Source: Schistocephalus solidus (lineage: Eukaryota > Platyhelminthes > Cestoda > Diphyllobothriidea > Diphyllobothriidae). From it: a stretch of DNA of 64,000 nt. The position numbers and the translations under genes were made by a program. Positions 12,049-48,879 of the stretch are shown here, in pieces. The DNA is taken from contig WEDG01000773.1 of assembly GCA_017591395.1 (NCBI GenBank), positions 1-64,000 of the forward strand, written 5' to 3'. Positions within the stretch are counted from its first letter, which is position 1; each line of letters opens with the position of its first letter. The notes beneath the pieces were generated by a model. It had not been told where the DNA came from, did not search any database, and saw only the letters and a list, made by a program, of their open reading frames with translations.

Positions 12049-13410
12049 GCCTGGAATGTTCGCTCCCTTTTAGAAAATCCTAGGAGCAACCGGCCGGAAC
12101 GGAGGACGACGCTAGTCGCTCGGGAACTGGCGCGCTACAAGGTGGATATTAATGCTCTCAGTGAGACCTGATTCTCTGAGCAGGGTCAGCTGGAGTAGGT
12201 GGGGGCCGGCTACACTTTCTTTTGGAGCGGCCGGCCAAAGGCAGAGCGACGCGACGCTGGTGTTGCCTTTGCCATCCGTAACGACATTGTTGGACGTCTG
12301 CCCTGTCTGCCGCAGGGTATCAATGATCGCCTGATGAGCCTCCGCCTGCCTTTTCGGGGAGACCAGTTCGCCACCATCATCAGCGCCCACGCTCCCCCAA
12401 TGACGAGCTCTGATGCGGCGAAGGACAAATTCTACGATGACCTGCACGCCCTGCTGGAGGCTGTGCCGAAAGAGGACAAGTTAATTGTCCTTGGTGACTT
12501 TAATGCCCGCGTCGGGACGGACCACGCTGCCTTGCAGGGAGTGCTGGGTCCCCACGGTCTCGGTAGCTGCAACGATAATGGCCTCCTTCTTCTGCGCACG
12601 TGTGCGGAACACCGTCTCCTGCTGACCAACACCTTCTTCCGCCTTCCGACGCGGGAGAAGGCCACGTGGATGCACCCTCGGTCGCGGCGCTGGCATCTGC
12701 TGGACTATGTTCTCGTCCGGAGGCGAGATCGACAGGACGTGCTCGTAACCAAGGCGATCCGCGATGCCGATGGTTGGACTGATCACCGCCTCGTCATCTC
12801 TCAGACGAGGCTCCGACTGCAACCCCGACGAAGGCTCAAAGGTAAGAGGCCGCCATGTAAGTTAAATACTCTTTTATTAAATTTGCCTGCTCACTGTTTT
12901 GATTTCAGCAACCAAATAACCGAGAAACTGGAGGACCTGCACGCTCCAGATGATAACGCTACCGTGGAGACACGATGGTGTCAACTGCGAAATGTCATCC
13001 AGTCCACCGCCCTCGATGTACTCGGACACGCACACCGTCGACACCAGGACTGGTTTGACGACAATGACGCCGACATCAGCAACTTACTCGGGGAGAAGAA
13101 TACACTACACAAAGCCTACATGGACCTTCGGACTGACGCCACCAAAGCAGCCTTTTTCAGATGACGGCGCCTTGTACAACAAGGGCTGTGGGAGATGCAG
13201 GATGCCTGGATGATCCGAAAGGCTGAGGAAATCCAGGGGTATGTGGACCGCAATGAAATGAAAAACTTTTTCAAAGCCATCAAGGCCATCTACGGCCCGT
13301 GTATCAAGGGGCCCGCACCGCTGCTCAGTTCTGACGGCACAACACTGCTGACAGAGAAATCGCAAATTCTGAAGCGCTGGGCCGAGCACTTCAGAAGTGT
13401 CCTTAATTGA
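12049..13410 (+). pseudogene. element A: AP-type endonuclease and linker
   Basis: The frame opens AAWNVRSLLENPRSN. The SET-R motif is cut by TGA at 12169, then FSEQGQLE is cut by TAG at 12196, and [11 protein letters not shown] follows. The domain then runs open to 13161 with [13 protein letters not shown] (catalytic Asp and Asn) and [10 protein letters not shown] (catalytic Asp-His), giving an exonuclease-endonuclease-phosphatase fold that nicks target DNA for priming. Further TGA stops fall at 13162 and 13408, still in the same frame, so these are point changes and not shifts. Three of the four stops are TGA, as CGA-to-TGA decay would give. Confidence 0.8.
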
Positions 13411-14910
13411 TCATCAGCCATCTCCGATGCTGCCATTGACCGGCTCCCTCAAGTGGACATGAACAATGACCTGGATCTGCCGCCTTCCCTTCCAGAAACC
13501 ATCCGGGCCGTGCAGCAGATTTTCCAGCGGTACAGCACCGGGATCCGAGGCAATCCCACCGAAGTCTACAAGCACGGTGGGCCCCGGCTGATGGCAGAAC
13601 TCACAGTACTCTTCCAGGAGATGTGGCGCCAAGGACAAGTTCCTCAGGATTTCAAAGACGCGACCATCGTCCATCTCTACAAACGGAAGGGGAACCGGCA
13701 ACTCTGTGATAATCACAGAGGCATCTCGTTGCTCAACATCGCCGGGAAGATCTTCGCCCGTATCCTTCTCAATCGTCTTAACGGTCACCTAGAGCAGGGC
13801 CTGCTCCCGGAAAGCATATGTGGCTTCCGCCGACACCGCGGAACAACCGATTTGATCTTTGCCGCCCGCCAGCTACAAGAGAAGTGTCAGGAGATGCGAA
13901 CTTACCTATACACTACCTTCGTGGATCTAACTAAAGCCTTTGACACGGTAAATCGTGACGGACTGTGGAAAGTCATGCAGAAATTCGGCTGTCCTGAGCG
14001 GTTCACGCACATGGTGCGTCAGCTTCATGACGGGATGACGGCGCGCGTCACTGACAACGGGACGGTATCCGAAGCATTCGCAGTGACCAACGGAGTGAAG
14101 CAGGGCTGCGTATTGGCTTCCACCCTGTTCAGTCTCATGTTCTCGGCTATGCTGATGGTCGCCTACCGTGATGAGCAGCCTGGTATCCACATCGCCTACA
14201 GAACTGACGGGCACCTTCTCAACAGTCGGCGTATGCAGGCTCCAACGCGCGCGTCTACGACTACAGTCCATGACTTGCTCTTCGCGGACGACAGTGCCCT
14301 TAACACCGTGACGGAGGAGGACATGCAAAGGAGCATGGACCTCTTCGCAGCAAGCTGCGCTGATTTTGGATTAACAATCAGTAGAGCCAAAACGGTTGTT
14401 ATGCACCAGCCGCCACCCAGCGCGGAATACAATGCTCCTCGAATCAATGTCAACGGTGATCAACACAAAACGTGGAAACCTTCGCTTATCTAGGAAGCAC
14501 GATGTCGCGTAACACTAGAATCGATGACGAGGTTGCCCGACGGATCTCCAAAGCAAGTCAGGCTTTCGGCCGGCTGCAGGCTTCCGTGTGGCATCGCCAC
14601 GGTATTCACTGAACACCAAACTGAAGATGTGCACGGCCGTCGTCTTGTCGACACTCCTTTACGGAGCGGAAATCTGGACTGTCTACTCGAACCAAGCCAG
14701 GAAGCTGAATCACTTTCATCTCAACTGCCTCCGCAGAATACTGAAGCTGAGATGGCAAGACAGGATCCCCGACATGGAAGTCCTGGAGCAGACCGGAATC
14801 CTCAGGATCCACGCCATGCTGAGGCAAGTGCAACTGCGATGGAGCGGCCACCTGGTAAGAATGGACAACGAGCGACTGCCCAAACGACTTTTCTACGGAG
14901 ATGTCGCTAC
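13411..14910 (+). pseudogene. element A: reverse transcriptase domain
   Basis: RT blocks in order are FKDATIVHLYKRKGNRQLCD, NHRGISLLNIAGKIFARIL, TFVDLTKAFDTVNRDG (catalytic Asp), NGVKQGCVLASTLFSLMFSA and VHDLLFADDSALNT (FADD, two catalytic Asp). Compared with copy B, A has one extra T near 13522 and one missing base about 40 bp later, so only some 13 residues are garbled. One A is missing in an A-run near 14470, which shifts into TAG, and one C is missing near 14610. The connection region after these shifts reads on through [19 protein letters not shown]. The enzyme would copy element RNA at the nick; this copy cannot. Confidence 0.85.
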
Positions 14911-15965
14911 GGGTTCTCGTCGGCAGGGGGGGTCAAAAACGACGCTACAAGGACACTTTGAAGAAATCGCTGAAGCAACTGCAAATCAACCCGGCGACCT
15001 GGGAGGACCTCGCCCAGGATAGACCGGTATGGAGAAGATCAGTGAAGACTGGTTCAGCAATCTATGAGGCCGACCGGATCGCCGCCGCCAAGGCCAAAAG
15101 AGCGGCACGAAAGTCACCAGCGCCCCGGACCAACACCGCCAATGCCCAGGCCCTGCCAACGTGCCCGCGCTGTCAACGCATCTTCGCGCGAGAATCGGCC
15201 TGGTTGGACATCTTCGGACGCAATACACCAACAATCCGACAATTCCAATTTCTACGTCAAATTCTGCCAACCCTCCTTCTGACTCCCCCACCCTCACTCC
15301 TGGCATCAAATTCCACTACTCCCACCATCATAGAGACCACATCTAAATACTTATCGCCTGTTACCCACACCACCGCAACCACCAGCGCCTTTGCCTTCAC
15401 TACCACCACCATCACCATCAGCGATGGGGAATCTCTCCTAAGCTGTACTCAATGTGACCGCACATTCACATCACGCATCGGCCTGGTCAGTCACTTGCGA
15501 ATACATCGTACAGCGACCGGTGAGCCAGTGCCTGGAGCACCATCACACAGCAGAGATCGTTGCTTCCACTGCCATCACTGTCCTCGCGCATTCACTCATC
15601 GCATGGGCCTATTCGGTCACATGCGCATCAATGACAGCAGAATTCTCCACAATGCCGAAAACACCGATACACCATGCACACCCTCCGCTCCTTCCATTCT
15701 TATAGCCCCTGCCACCCCCACTACCATGAATGACATCCTCCCAGCCTTTACCGATTTCTCCTGCCCACACTGCGCCCTCAACTTCAACTCACGCATCGGC
15801 CTGGTCGGTCACCTGCGAATCCATCGCACGGAGGCTGGTGAACCAGTGCCTGGGGCTTCGACATACAGTCAATGCGTCCGCCTTCACTGCCCTCACTGCT
15901 CCCGCACATTTACGCATCGCATGGGCCTATTAGGACACATGCGCCTCCATGACAACCTCCGGTAA
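14911..15965 (+). pseudogene. element A: C-terminal C2H2 zinc-finger array
   Basis: After the RT the same polypeptide (with a +1 shift in a G run near 14930) continues [18 protein letters not shown] and a Lys/Ala-rich stretch. The finger array then follows. Finger 0 (15160-15230, C2HC type, frameshifted here) is followed by a Ser/Thr/Pro-rich linker. Finger 1 is at 15444 (CTQC-x12-H-x3-H), finger 2 at about 15571 (CHHC-x12-H-x3-N, last His lost), finger 3 at 15762 (CPHC, complete) and finger 4 at 15889 (CPHC, complete). Fingers 1 and 3 are each followed by a shared linker, TGEPVPGA or AGEPVPGA, so the pairs look duplicated. The likely role is RNA or DNA binding by the retrotransposase; it is inferred. 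Confidence 0.8.
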
Positions 15966-16830
15966 ACCACCGTAGGCTAAGCTACATCAGCGCACACTAC
16001 CTGCACCAATGCATCGACAAAACTCTCACAATCACCATTTACCAGAGTATATCACGGTGTCCTAGAAACCGTGGCTGGGAAGTCTGCCAATCTGACGCTT
16101 CCACCAGACCGCGCCGTCGGCTCAGTGTATGTGCTGTGTGTGTCGATTTGCTGACCAGTGGACTGGGAGTCAGACGGCGATGGCTGCTCCATACCCCTTG
16201 AGTTTGTGAATCCTGGTGTGTGCGTTATGGGGGCCAAGTCATGCTGTGGCGCGCCAAGATGGATACGCCGATCCGTCAGCCAATGCGCCCACTCCCACAT
16301 CAGACCACTGACCGGCTCGGACAGTGTCTGATGGAGGGGGTTGGGGAGAGAGTGAGGTCGACAGCTCAGCGCACGTTCCTCACTATAAACAATCTGATGC
16401 GCTTGAAACTATCACGGTGCGCTAAAAAGCCCTGGCTTGGAAGGTTGCCAACTGACGGGATAACTCGGACCGCGTGGTCAGCCCAATGTGTGTTTTGTGT
16501 GGAGTGGCTGACTGGCGGACTGAGAGTCAGGTTTCAATGGCTCCTTCTTAATGTGGACTTTATGGCACTCCCACTCCGTGGGATCCGAGCCAGGTGTGGT
16601 GGCACGCCCAGGGACGGCTTCGGCCGCGCCAGCCACCTGCACCCTCTCCCATCTCCGGTCTTCTTGACTCTGTCTTGACACCGGACTCAGGTGGGGGAGG
16701 AGGAGAGAGTGTGGTAGCTGCAGCGCAAGGCTACTATCACTTATAACTAATTCACGCGCAAGTTACCGTCCCTGCACCACCTGGTGTTGAGCATACGGTG
16801 GACCTCGTCGAAATCGACGGTCGAACTGCC
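15966..16830 (+). repeat. element A 3' UTR, founder of a dispersed repeat
   Basis: This noncoding segment matches the 3' UTR of element B (26213-27064) over almost its whole length. Parts of it recur at many places without coding sequence. Recurrent blocks are GGTTGCCAACTGACGGGATA, GTGGCATTCCCACTC-like, CCAGCCACCTGC, CTTCTTGACTCTGTC and the end motif CGACGGTCAAACTGTC. It ends without a clear poly-A tail. Confidence 0.8.
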
Positions 16831-17549
16831 AAGTTGAGGTGATGTTTGGACTTAAGCGGTTTACTTGAGGAATTCCGAGGGGAAGTGGATTATATTTAAG
16901 TTCAGCAAAGGTCTGTAATGCTTTTTTCCACAAGAGTATTCGAAGCCGTGTTCAGATCATTTCTCCTATTATACGCAGTGGCGTATTCGGTGCTAGGGAT
17001 TTCTGCGCAAGATCCAGTCAGAATTATGGATATGACAGACTTTTAGAGGTAAGATGGGCTCCCAAATCCACAGGCTGAGAGTTTACACGCAGCACCACGC
17101 AATTGCAGCAGGCGCTTTCACTAGACAAGTGTGTCAGGCGAAGCACATCCGCTTGTGCTTCCTCCCGCTGCGGCCAATCGATGGAGGGGAATATCGATTG
17201 GCGTCATGGCGTCAGTTATCGCACGCGCGTACGCAGTGCTTTACAGGCGCGGGGGATGAGTCAGCGGCGGCTCTGACGACCACAAGAGCAGTCTGCAACA
17301 TATGCACTGAAAATTTTACACAAGTGTTCTAGAGCTCTCCCACCAAGTAGCTCGCCAACGGGCCAGCCAAGCGTAATCGGAATGGAGGTACTCAAGGTCT
17401 AATTGCCGGCCGAAGGATACCCGCTGGCCTCATCTTCCGCTACCGGCACGTGTACACAGTTATGCCAGCTGCTGTGCCTCATCCGATTACTAGTTCATTG
17501 AACCAAAATTTGCCACCGATACATGATTAGAGTGAGAGAGAGAGTGAGA

Positions 17550-17588
<39 letters not shown>

Positions 17589-19130
17589 AAGAAAGGTTGC
17601 AACATTGATCCGACTATAAACATTTCGGCACGCCACCCCCGCGAGCCCCTGCGGTGACACAACTCACTCACGGATTACGGCTAAAATAAAAGAAATATAG
17701 CGTCTAGGAGGCATTTCTAAAGTCCATGTCTGGAGATGAATTTTAGCTCTTCTCTAGAGGACAGACCAGGGTTAGATTTTCGAATGACGTGCGATTCAAA
17801 ATTGTTAATATTTAAGGAGCCTGACTACTTGTAAACACAAAATTTGAGAATTGAAAACCCATTACACAGTGCCAGGACAGTAGAAAAAAAATCTGTATAT
17901 GGTTGGGAGGGCAGAACTGCCAAGAAGATTACAAAGTCATAAAAAGTCAGCGACTAAGTCAAAAACTCCGGCAAAAAGTCCGTAAGAGTTTAAAACCACA
18001 AAAAATAAGAGCAGGAAAGATCTATTGGAAGTGAATAAATCAGTTGGCAAAAACAGGAAAGCACCGTGGAGAAGAGGAGATAGAAGCGTGAAGACAGTTG
18101 GTCAGTTCATCTGGGTCAATCACATTAGGTTGCAAGAACTGCGATCCGGGTCCTGCATGCCAAATCGAAGCCACTTCTCCTTTTTATCATCATACGGTGC
18201 GTAGCGCAGTCTTGGAGAAAAAAACAGTTTGAAAGGTCAGTAAATTCGCACCATGGGATGACTGCATAGACCGAATTGTGACTCTTAGGTAGCGGCCTGG
18301 AAGCACATGTATGCTGTCGAAAGTGTAACTAGCAAAAAATCAAGGTGTCAAGAAGCAAGGTAAGGATATGGTTTATAGTCAAGTTGGGTCTAATATTAAA
18401 ACTTGCTACTAAACTTGTTCAATTAGGTGTTGTTCGGTTAAGTTATTTCACAACTTAGGGCATGGGCTAGGGTTAAAGCAAAACTCATGTTTTAATGATG
18501 CCTCACGAAAATCCCAGGGAGGAACACGAAGACTGCATTAGCATCTATTTTTTTACAGGCGTTTCAAGGCATAGGTAAAATTGATTTTGTTTCAGCCAAT
18601 AGGTCGATAAGAAGCGTGCTTTTACTTATCATGCAGGAAACGGACTTCTTACAATGTGGTACCTGCAAGCGTGAGCTATTTCGCCCTTAAGGAAAATATT
18701 CAGTTTCAGTATTTTTTGATAAACCACCCGACTCTTCTACATATCGATTCATGATGACGTCACTTTGATAATCATAGAATAACCCCATGGAAGTCAATTA
18801 AAACTACATCAAAGTGCTCAACAGTGAAAAGAGATGCTGACTTTTCCCATGCCTGTATCAGTATTCCTTCCTGCATTAGTACTGAGTGCTATATGACAAC
18901 CTATGCGGGCTCTATATTGGGTACCAAACACGCCCACGATGAGCACATCCAGTAACCTGGTTGGTCAAAATCCATTGTAAGACAAAACGCATTAAAATTT
19001 TTAACTTATTAGCACAACTGTACCATAATATAGTTCATTTTGGTATGTAGCCATATTGTCAGCCATTTTTCTGAGGGAAATTTCCAACAACTGTCAACAA
19101 ATTATCTTTCCCAGTTCTTTCTTTAGGTCA
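16831..19130. other. intergenic; no gene recognised
   Basis: There is a GC-rich patch at 17040-17480 with a 92-codon frame of no recognised family, then AT-richer DNA. Apart from the GA/GT microsatellite nothing is assigned. This separates element A from the 3' end of ALDH3. Confidence 0.4.
17530..17586. repeat. GA / GT compound microsatellite
   Basis: (GA)n is interrupted by GTGAGAG, then (GT)n of about 10 units, then (GA)n of about 8 units. Confidence 0.95.
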
Positions 19131-19136
19131 TTTATT
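19131..19136 (-). terminator. candidate AATAAA polyadenylation signal for ALDH3
   Basis: TTTATT on the + strand reads AATAAA on the - strand. It is the first such hexamer found downstream of the ALDH3 stop, but lies about 0.8 kb away, which would make a long 3' UTR. Weak. Confidence 0.2.
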
Positions 19137-19944
19137 TCGTATTAGTGTGGTTTCCTGAAATACTGGCCGTCACTGTCTAATATCGAGATAATCAACGAGC
19201 TTCGTCAACTTATGCAATTGGCAAATTCATCAATTGATTTAACAGATGCGAGTGGCGTTGCAAAGGAAACTTGCGCGATGTAGTTTTTCCCGAAGTTTCA
19301 GCTCCGAGCACCTGCATGCGCTCATATGGCGACCAGCAAGAAATACGCAAAATCAAATGGCAGTTTCTGATATATTTACTATCATCAGGCAGCCAAACCA
19401 CAAGCCTCGAGCCTGAGATTTGGACTCTGATTAGTTGCTTATGGATCGTCTAAACCAGCTGAACGAGGAATCGATATCCTATTGGCTGAGGTCGGGGACG
19501 GGTTGGATGATGCTGCGGGGCAGATTAGTGTATACCAATGGATAGTCTTTGTTAATAAAAGTCCTCGATTGTTTACCGCTTCTTACAAGCCCTACATACA
19601 GCCTGATTGCTTTCCCTAAGAACAGTTTTACCAGACGATTTCATACTTCGTACGATATTACTATGCAAGGGATTGCTTGAGGAAGAACAGGGATACAGTT
19701 AGATTACAACAGTATGCGCGAGTAACTCAAATATGGTCTGGTCTTAGGGAGCTGGTTCGTTGCACACCATACGCTTCTCGTACCCATCAGCTGAGAGGGC
19801 TTTGAGGGTTTCACGGATAGAATCGAATGTCATAGGTTGAAAACCAAGTTTCACCAAGGAATTATCACAAATGAAGGGCGTCTAATAGTTTTCCACTGCA
19901 GCTCCAGCCAGCCAAGCAGTCATTCTGACAGTACGAAAGCTTAC

Positions 19945-45139
<25,195 letters not shown>

Positions 45140-45467
45140 TTTTCCACCTTTAAAATGGCAATAGAATAAATGTTTACAACCGTTTATCTAACAAATTTAA
45201 ATGGAAGGTCATCAATATTTGTGAGCCAGACGCAAACTGCTGCTACTGACACAATCTTAATTATATTTACAATAGATTCTCGGCAAACGTGTATCTACAT
45301 CGCATTTAATTGTTTCAAATGTGCCTGAAAGGACCATTTCGTCAGGGAGTTCGTTCCATAGACAACCTATCCGCTGCGAAAAGACGTTCCTTTGGACATC
45401 CATATTAAATAACTCCCTCCATTGTTTAAAAGGATGCAACTACCGATACTCCATTCCAGCCAGTTCG
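45140..45467 (-). mobile_element. CR1-like family c, 3' fragment
   Basis: HPFKQWRELFNMDVQRNVFS and QRIGCLWNELPDEMVLSGTF (45439-45257) match the C-terminal tail of the family c copy at 56880-57020. The following noncoding bases match 59990-60120. It abuts a family a copy at 45467/45468. Confidence 0.7.
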
Positions 45468-46857
45468 AAGTGTCTATAATCCTCCGTGTTATTCTGGCAA
45501 TGAAAGCGAGCTCTGTGAAATATTTGAAAAAGTTGCAGACACTCAGTTTGATGTCAAAATAATCGTAGGCGATTTTAATCTGCCAGACATTGACTGGCAG
45601 GCCAATTCCTCTCCGCCTAAACATCAGAAATTGGTCGATACTATTAACTTTTCAAACATGTCCCAACTGGTCAGATCAGTTACTAGAAATGATAACATTT
45701 GAGATTTAATTTTTACAAACGATGTCCGCACTCTCTTTATGAATTTTCATCATGATCTATTAACAAGTGGTCATGCAATAATTCACTGTTGTTTTCCAGT
45801 TCCCCTTCTTACGAAGCCTGAGGTTAAATGCAATAAACTCGACTTTGCTAACATAAACCATGAAACAGTTAAATAATTTCGTAAGCACTCTAGATTGGCA
45901 TAGCATATTCTCAATCAACGATCTAAACTTTTTTTCGTGAGCTATTTGCAGAGCCTCACAGAAAAATCCAGGCTTTTATCCCGTTTAAGATTTTTAATTC
46001 ATATACGGCTTCTTCTACTGTTCAGCATTTTCTCAAGAACAGACTTAAAAAATTACGAAAGCAACTTAAAGATTCATCTTAAAGCTCTTTGTCAGTTCAT
46101 TTAAGGATTGCACAAATATTTGAATTAGCATCGAGAATAAGGCTCGCGCGAGATAAGCGTAGGGAGTCTCGGGCACTAAGTGATGCCAATTCATCCAAAT
46201 CTGTTGCTCAAATCTTTCATGTTCGGTCATCGGCTAAGCGTCTGAATGTAACTCCGCCCTTACTCGACTGTAACAGAAAATTTGTTACAGATGATTTGGG
46301 CAAAGCAGAATTGTTTAACTCGTTTTTGCCAACCACTTTTACCACTGAAACTAGCCCCCACTCCCACAATTCCTCTGCTTTCAAATTCGCTTCTAACAAC
46401 TATTAATTTCTCGCCTTAATGCATTCAAAAATAGCTCACCTAAAAAATTCACATTCAGTTGGAACTGATAACATTCCAAACACACTTATTAAACAGTTAA
46501 GGGATTTTCCACCTTTACTAAACAAATTATTCTCAGTATTTCTCGAAAATGGTTTCTTCCCCGATTATTGGAAAACTTCTATTATAATACCAGTTTTTAA
46601 ATCTGGTTCCCGCTTGGACATTCATAACTATCGCGGAGTTCATAAAACGCCCTCTCTTTCTAAACTCTTCGAAAAACTAATTGAAAAATAAATCACGGAT
46701 TTTTTGCATAATCAATAAAATTATCAACTTTTTCCAACACGGCTTCTTACCGGACCGTTCTTGTGAAACCTGCCACATGTCTTTTCTAAATCTACTAACC
46801 TCTCTTCGTAATGATCATCTATCTGTAGTAGTTATTTATTTAGATTACGGTGCTCCG
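45468..46857 (+). mobile_element. CR1-like family a, 5'-truncated copy
   Basis: It begins inside the endonuclease at TGTCTATAATCCTCCGTG, matching 49220 of the longer copy. It has many stops, then LRIAQIFELASRIRLARDKR (46089), VTPPLLDCNRKFVTDDLG and NSHSVGTDNIPNTLIKQLRD with FPDYWKTSIIIPVFKSGS (RT block 1). It ends in RT block 3 at VVVIYLDYG, where the family b fragment starts. Confidence 0.75.
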
Positions 46858-47075
46858 ATGATAAAACTCTTTTTCTTAAACAAGTGCTGGACCGATTCTA
46901 TTTTCTTCCGTTCACTAGCGCGCAGAAGGCTAAATAGAAACGAGCAGTATTTCAAAGCCAAACCTAACGAACATTTTTATATAAAGGTTGATTCAAATAT
47001 CGGTAGTTTAAAAATTTTGGAGTTTAAACCCGGTATTTCTGCGTGCTTAAGAGACAATCAGGACACAATTTTTCT
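46858..47075 (-). mobile_element. CR1-like family b fragment
   Basis: The - strand matches 54170-54360 closely (CTCGTTTCTATTTAGCC, CGCGCTAGTGAACG, CGGTCCAGCACTT). It is about 215 bp from the region after the RT. Confidence 0.75.
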
Positions 47076-47762
47076 GAAGGTCAAGGTCGAGAACTTCAAG
47101 GTCAAGGTCGAAGGCGGTTGGTTCAAATTTGAAGATAAGTGAATTCTCGCATTTTAAACCGATTCCTTCGTTTCCTGTAGAAAATATTAACTTAATTATT
47201 GACAATTTATTGTATTTCTGCCTCATTATCAGCTGCACACAGCTGCAGTTATTGCAATTGCAAAAGGGAGAAATATACATTTTTAAACTTTTTAACCCTT
47301 CATAGCCTCATTAAAGTTCTCGCAGATTTACGTCAAAAGGACGGAATCTAAAGGTTAATTCTAGAAATAAAGTTGAAATTTGTAAGTTTAACTTATTTCC
47401 AGCGAAGAATAATTTGCAGTAACTGGTATACCAGTTCATATAATTTTTAATCCTGCATAGCCTCTTTGCGAATTATTTTTTCAGTTTAAACTCGCTTTTT
47501 ACCAGATATTTGCTTGTAGTGCCTTGCTTAAAACACATATTTCAAATATTACATCTTTTATTCCACAAACCGTCACTAGTGGCAATTTTCCTTTTGTATT
47601 ATTGATTTGAAAAATACTTATATTTTAAAATCAGTATGAAACCCCAGTCAGTGCTTAGACGCAAACCTCCATTTCGCATATAACTTCCACTAGAGCAACC
47701 CACCTTAAGCATGAAGAAAGTAAACCTTGACGCCCTGGAAAACTTTAATATTTTTGTCTTAA
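47076..47762. other. no gene; short AAGGTCAAGGTCGA duplication
   Basis: AT-rich sequence. At 47079-47112 AAGGTCAAGGTCGA occurs twice. Nothing else recognised. Confidence 0.4.
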
Positions 47763-48860
47763 TATGGTTCTCTCTTCACGATCCTTGATACAATTTTTGA
47801 GGGAAATTTGACTTCACTCACTTCTCAACAATGCGAGAAACTAGAGCCTTTTATAAAAATGGTCAGTACTGAGTCAATTGACCGACATAAGAAAAGTTTT
47901 ACTTTTCTTTTAAATGACTTCCCCAAGAGTAAAATCCTCCGGGACGTTGCATTTCATTTCCTTGACTCGTGCGGCTTTAACTTGAAAGTCGCTGAAGCTA
48001 AAAGGTTGTCTTCCCGTAGCAAAAACCCGCCAGTTCTGGTCAAATCTTTTTCAGCGATTGAATTTGACCTTATTTACTCTAATCATGAGCACTCAGCTCA
48101 ATATTTGAAAAAAAAATGTCGTTTATCTGTAGTGATAAAACCCCAATGGAACGTCGGGTTTCACCCTCATTAGAAAACAAGAAGCCTTCATCTACACCTT
48201 CAATACCAAAAGTTATCTCAGAGGTTTGTCCTCTAGCTAAAGCAAGCCCACGGCCTTCCGAATCGACAGGAATTTCGATTTCAGCTGAATCTTCACCCGT
48301 TAACCTTGTTCCTGGTTTGAGTGAAATTGTGTCAAAGCCACTTCTTTCTCAGCTCAAGCAAACCATGCCTGCTATAGCTAGTGAATCTAGTAAACCGAAG
48401 ATTACTTCTAGTAAATCTGAATCATTGGCTAGTCCAGGCATGAAAATCAGTAATTTCATTACCGATTGGAAACCTGCTAACCCCTCAGCATCTACAACAG
48501 ATGCGAACGCTAACGTTAGCATCTTTCCCAACCCAAAAGGTGTCCGAAATCCCCTAATAATTAACGCTTTTAATGATGTTACCAGTTTTTCGAAATCATT
48601 TATTCATTTTCAAATGTATGTTTTCCGCCAATTTATGCTAACTTCCCTCAAAATCTCATTTCTATGCCACCCCCTTTCTTTCAAACGCCACAATATAGCA
48701 GTCCCTTCCAAGGTTTACATCCAAATATGCCGTTGTACAATAATCTCAGTTGTCTTCACAGTAAAATTTTAACAAGTTGTAGACCAGAGCAATTTGTTCC
48801 CCACCTTTCGTTTCTTCTTTCCAGTTTTCTTCTCCGTCACCAAATTATCCTTTTTATATA
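47763..48860 (+). pseudogene. family a ORF1 remnant
   Basis: The frame GSLFTILDTIFEGN, then LTSLTSQQCEKLEPFIKMVS and RHKKSFTFLLNDFPKSKILR, runs to an A-run at 48108-48116. There it shifts to ERRVSPSLENKKPSSTPSIP, a Ser/Pro/Lys-rich part to about 48610. It shifts again to NLISMPPPFFQTPQYSSPFQ and a Pro-rich tail. It is likely the nucleic-acid-binding ORF1 protein of the element; no zinc knuckle is visible. Function is inferred from position. Confidence 0.55.
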
Positions 48861-48879
48861 AATACTGATGAGCGTAACC

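Larger units (their letters stand above)
11480..16830 (+). mobile_element. RTE-like non-LTR retrotransposon A, most complete copy
   Basis: The order is a GC-rich 5' leader (about 11480-12048), AP-type endonuclease (12049-12900), linker, RT (about 13440-14480), RT thumb/connection (to about 14910), C2H2 fingers (15160-15962), stop at 15963 and an 865-bp 3' UTR. The 3' end is set at 16830, where A and B stop matching after CGACGGTCGAACTGCC. The 5' end is uncertain; matching to element E supports the leader from at least 11700. Four in-frame stops and several frameshifts make it non-autonomous. The endonuclease and RT look RTE/BovB-like, but the clade was not tested. Confidence 0.85.

Noticed and set aside
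17054..17332. 92-codon + strand frame
   Set aside because: GC-rich patch, no recognised motif, no splice context; left unannotated.
19747..19881. 45-codon frame ending EKRMVCNEPAP as the ALDH3 terminal exon
   Set aside because: Its only acceptor requires phase 0, but the GTGAGT donor of exon 11 is phase 2; joining them gives a different, short tail.
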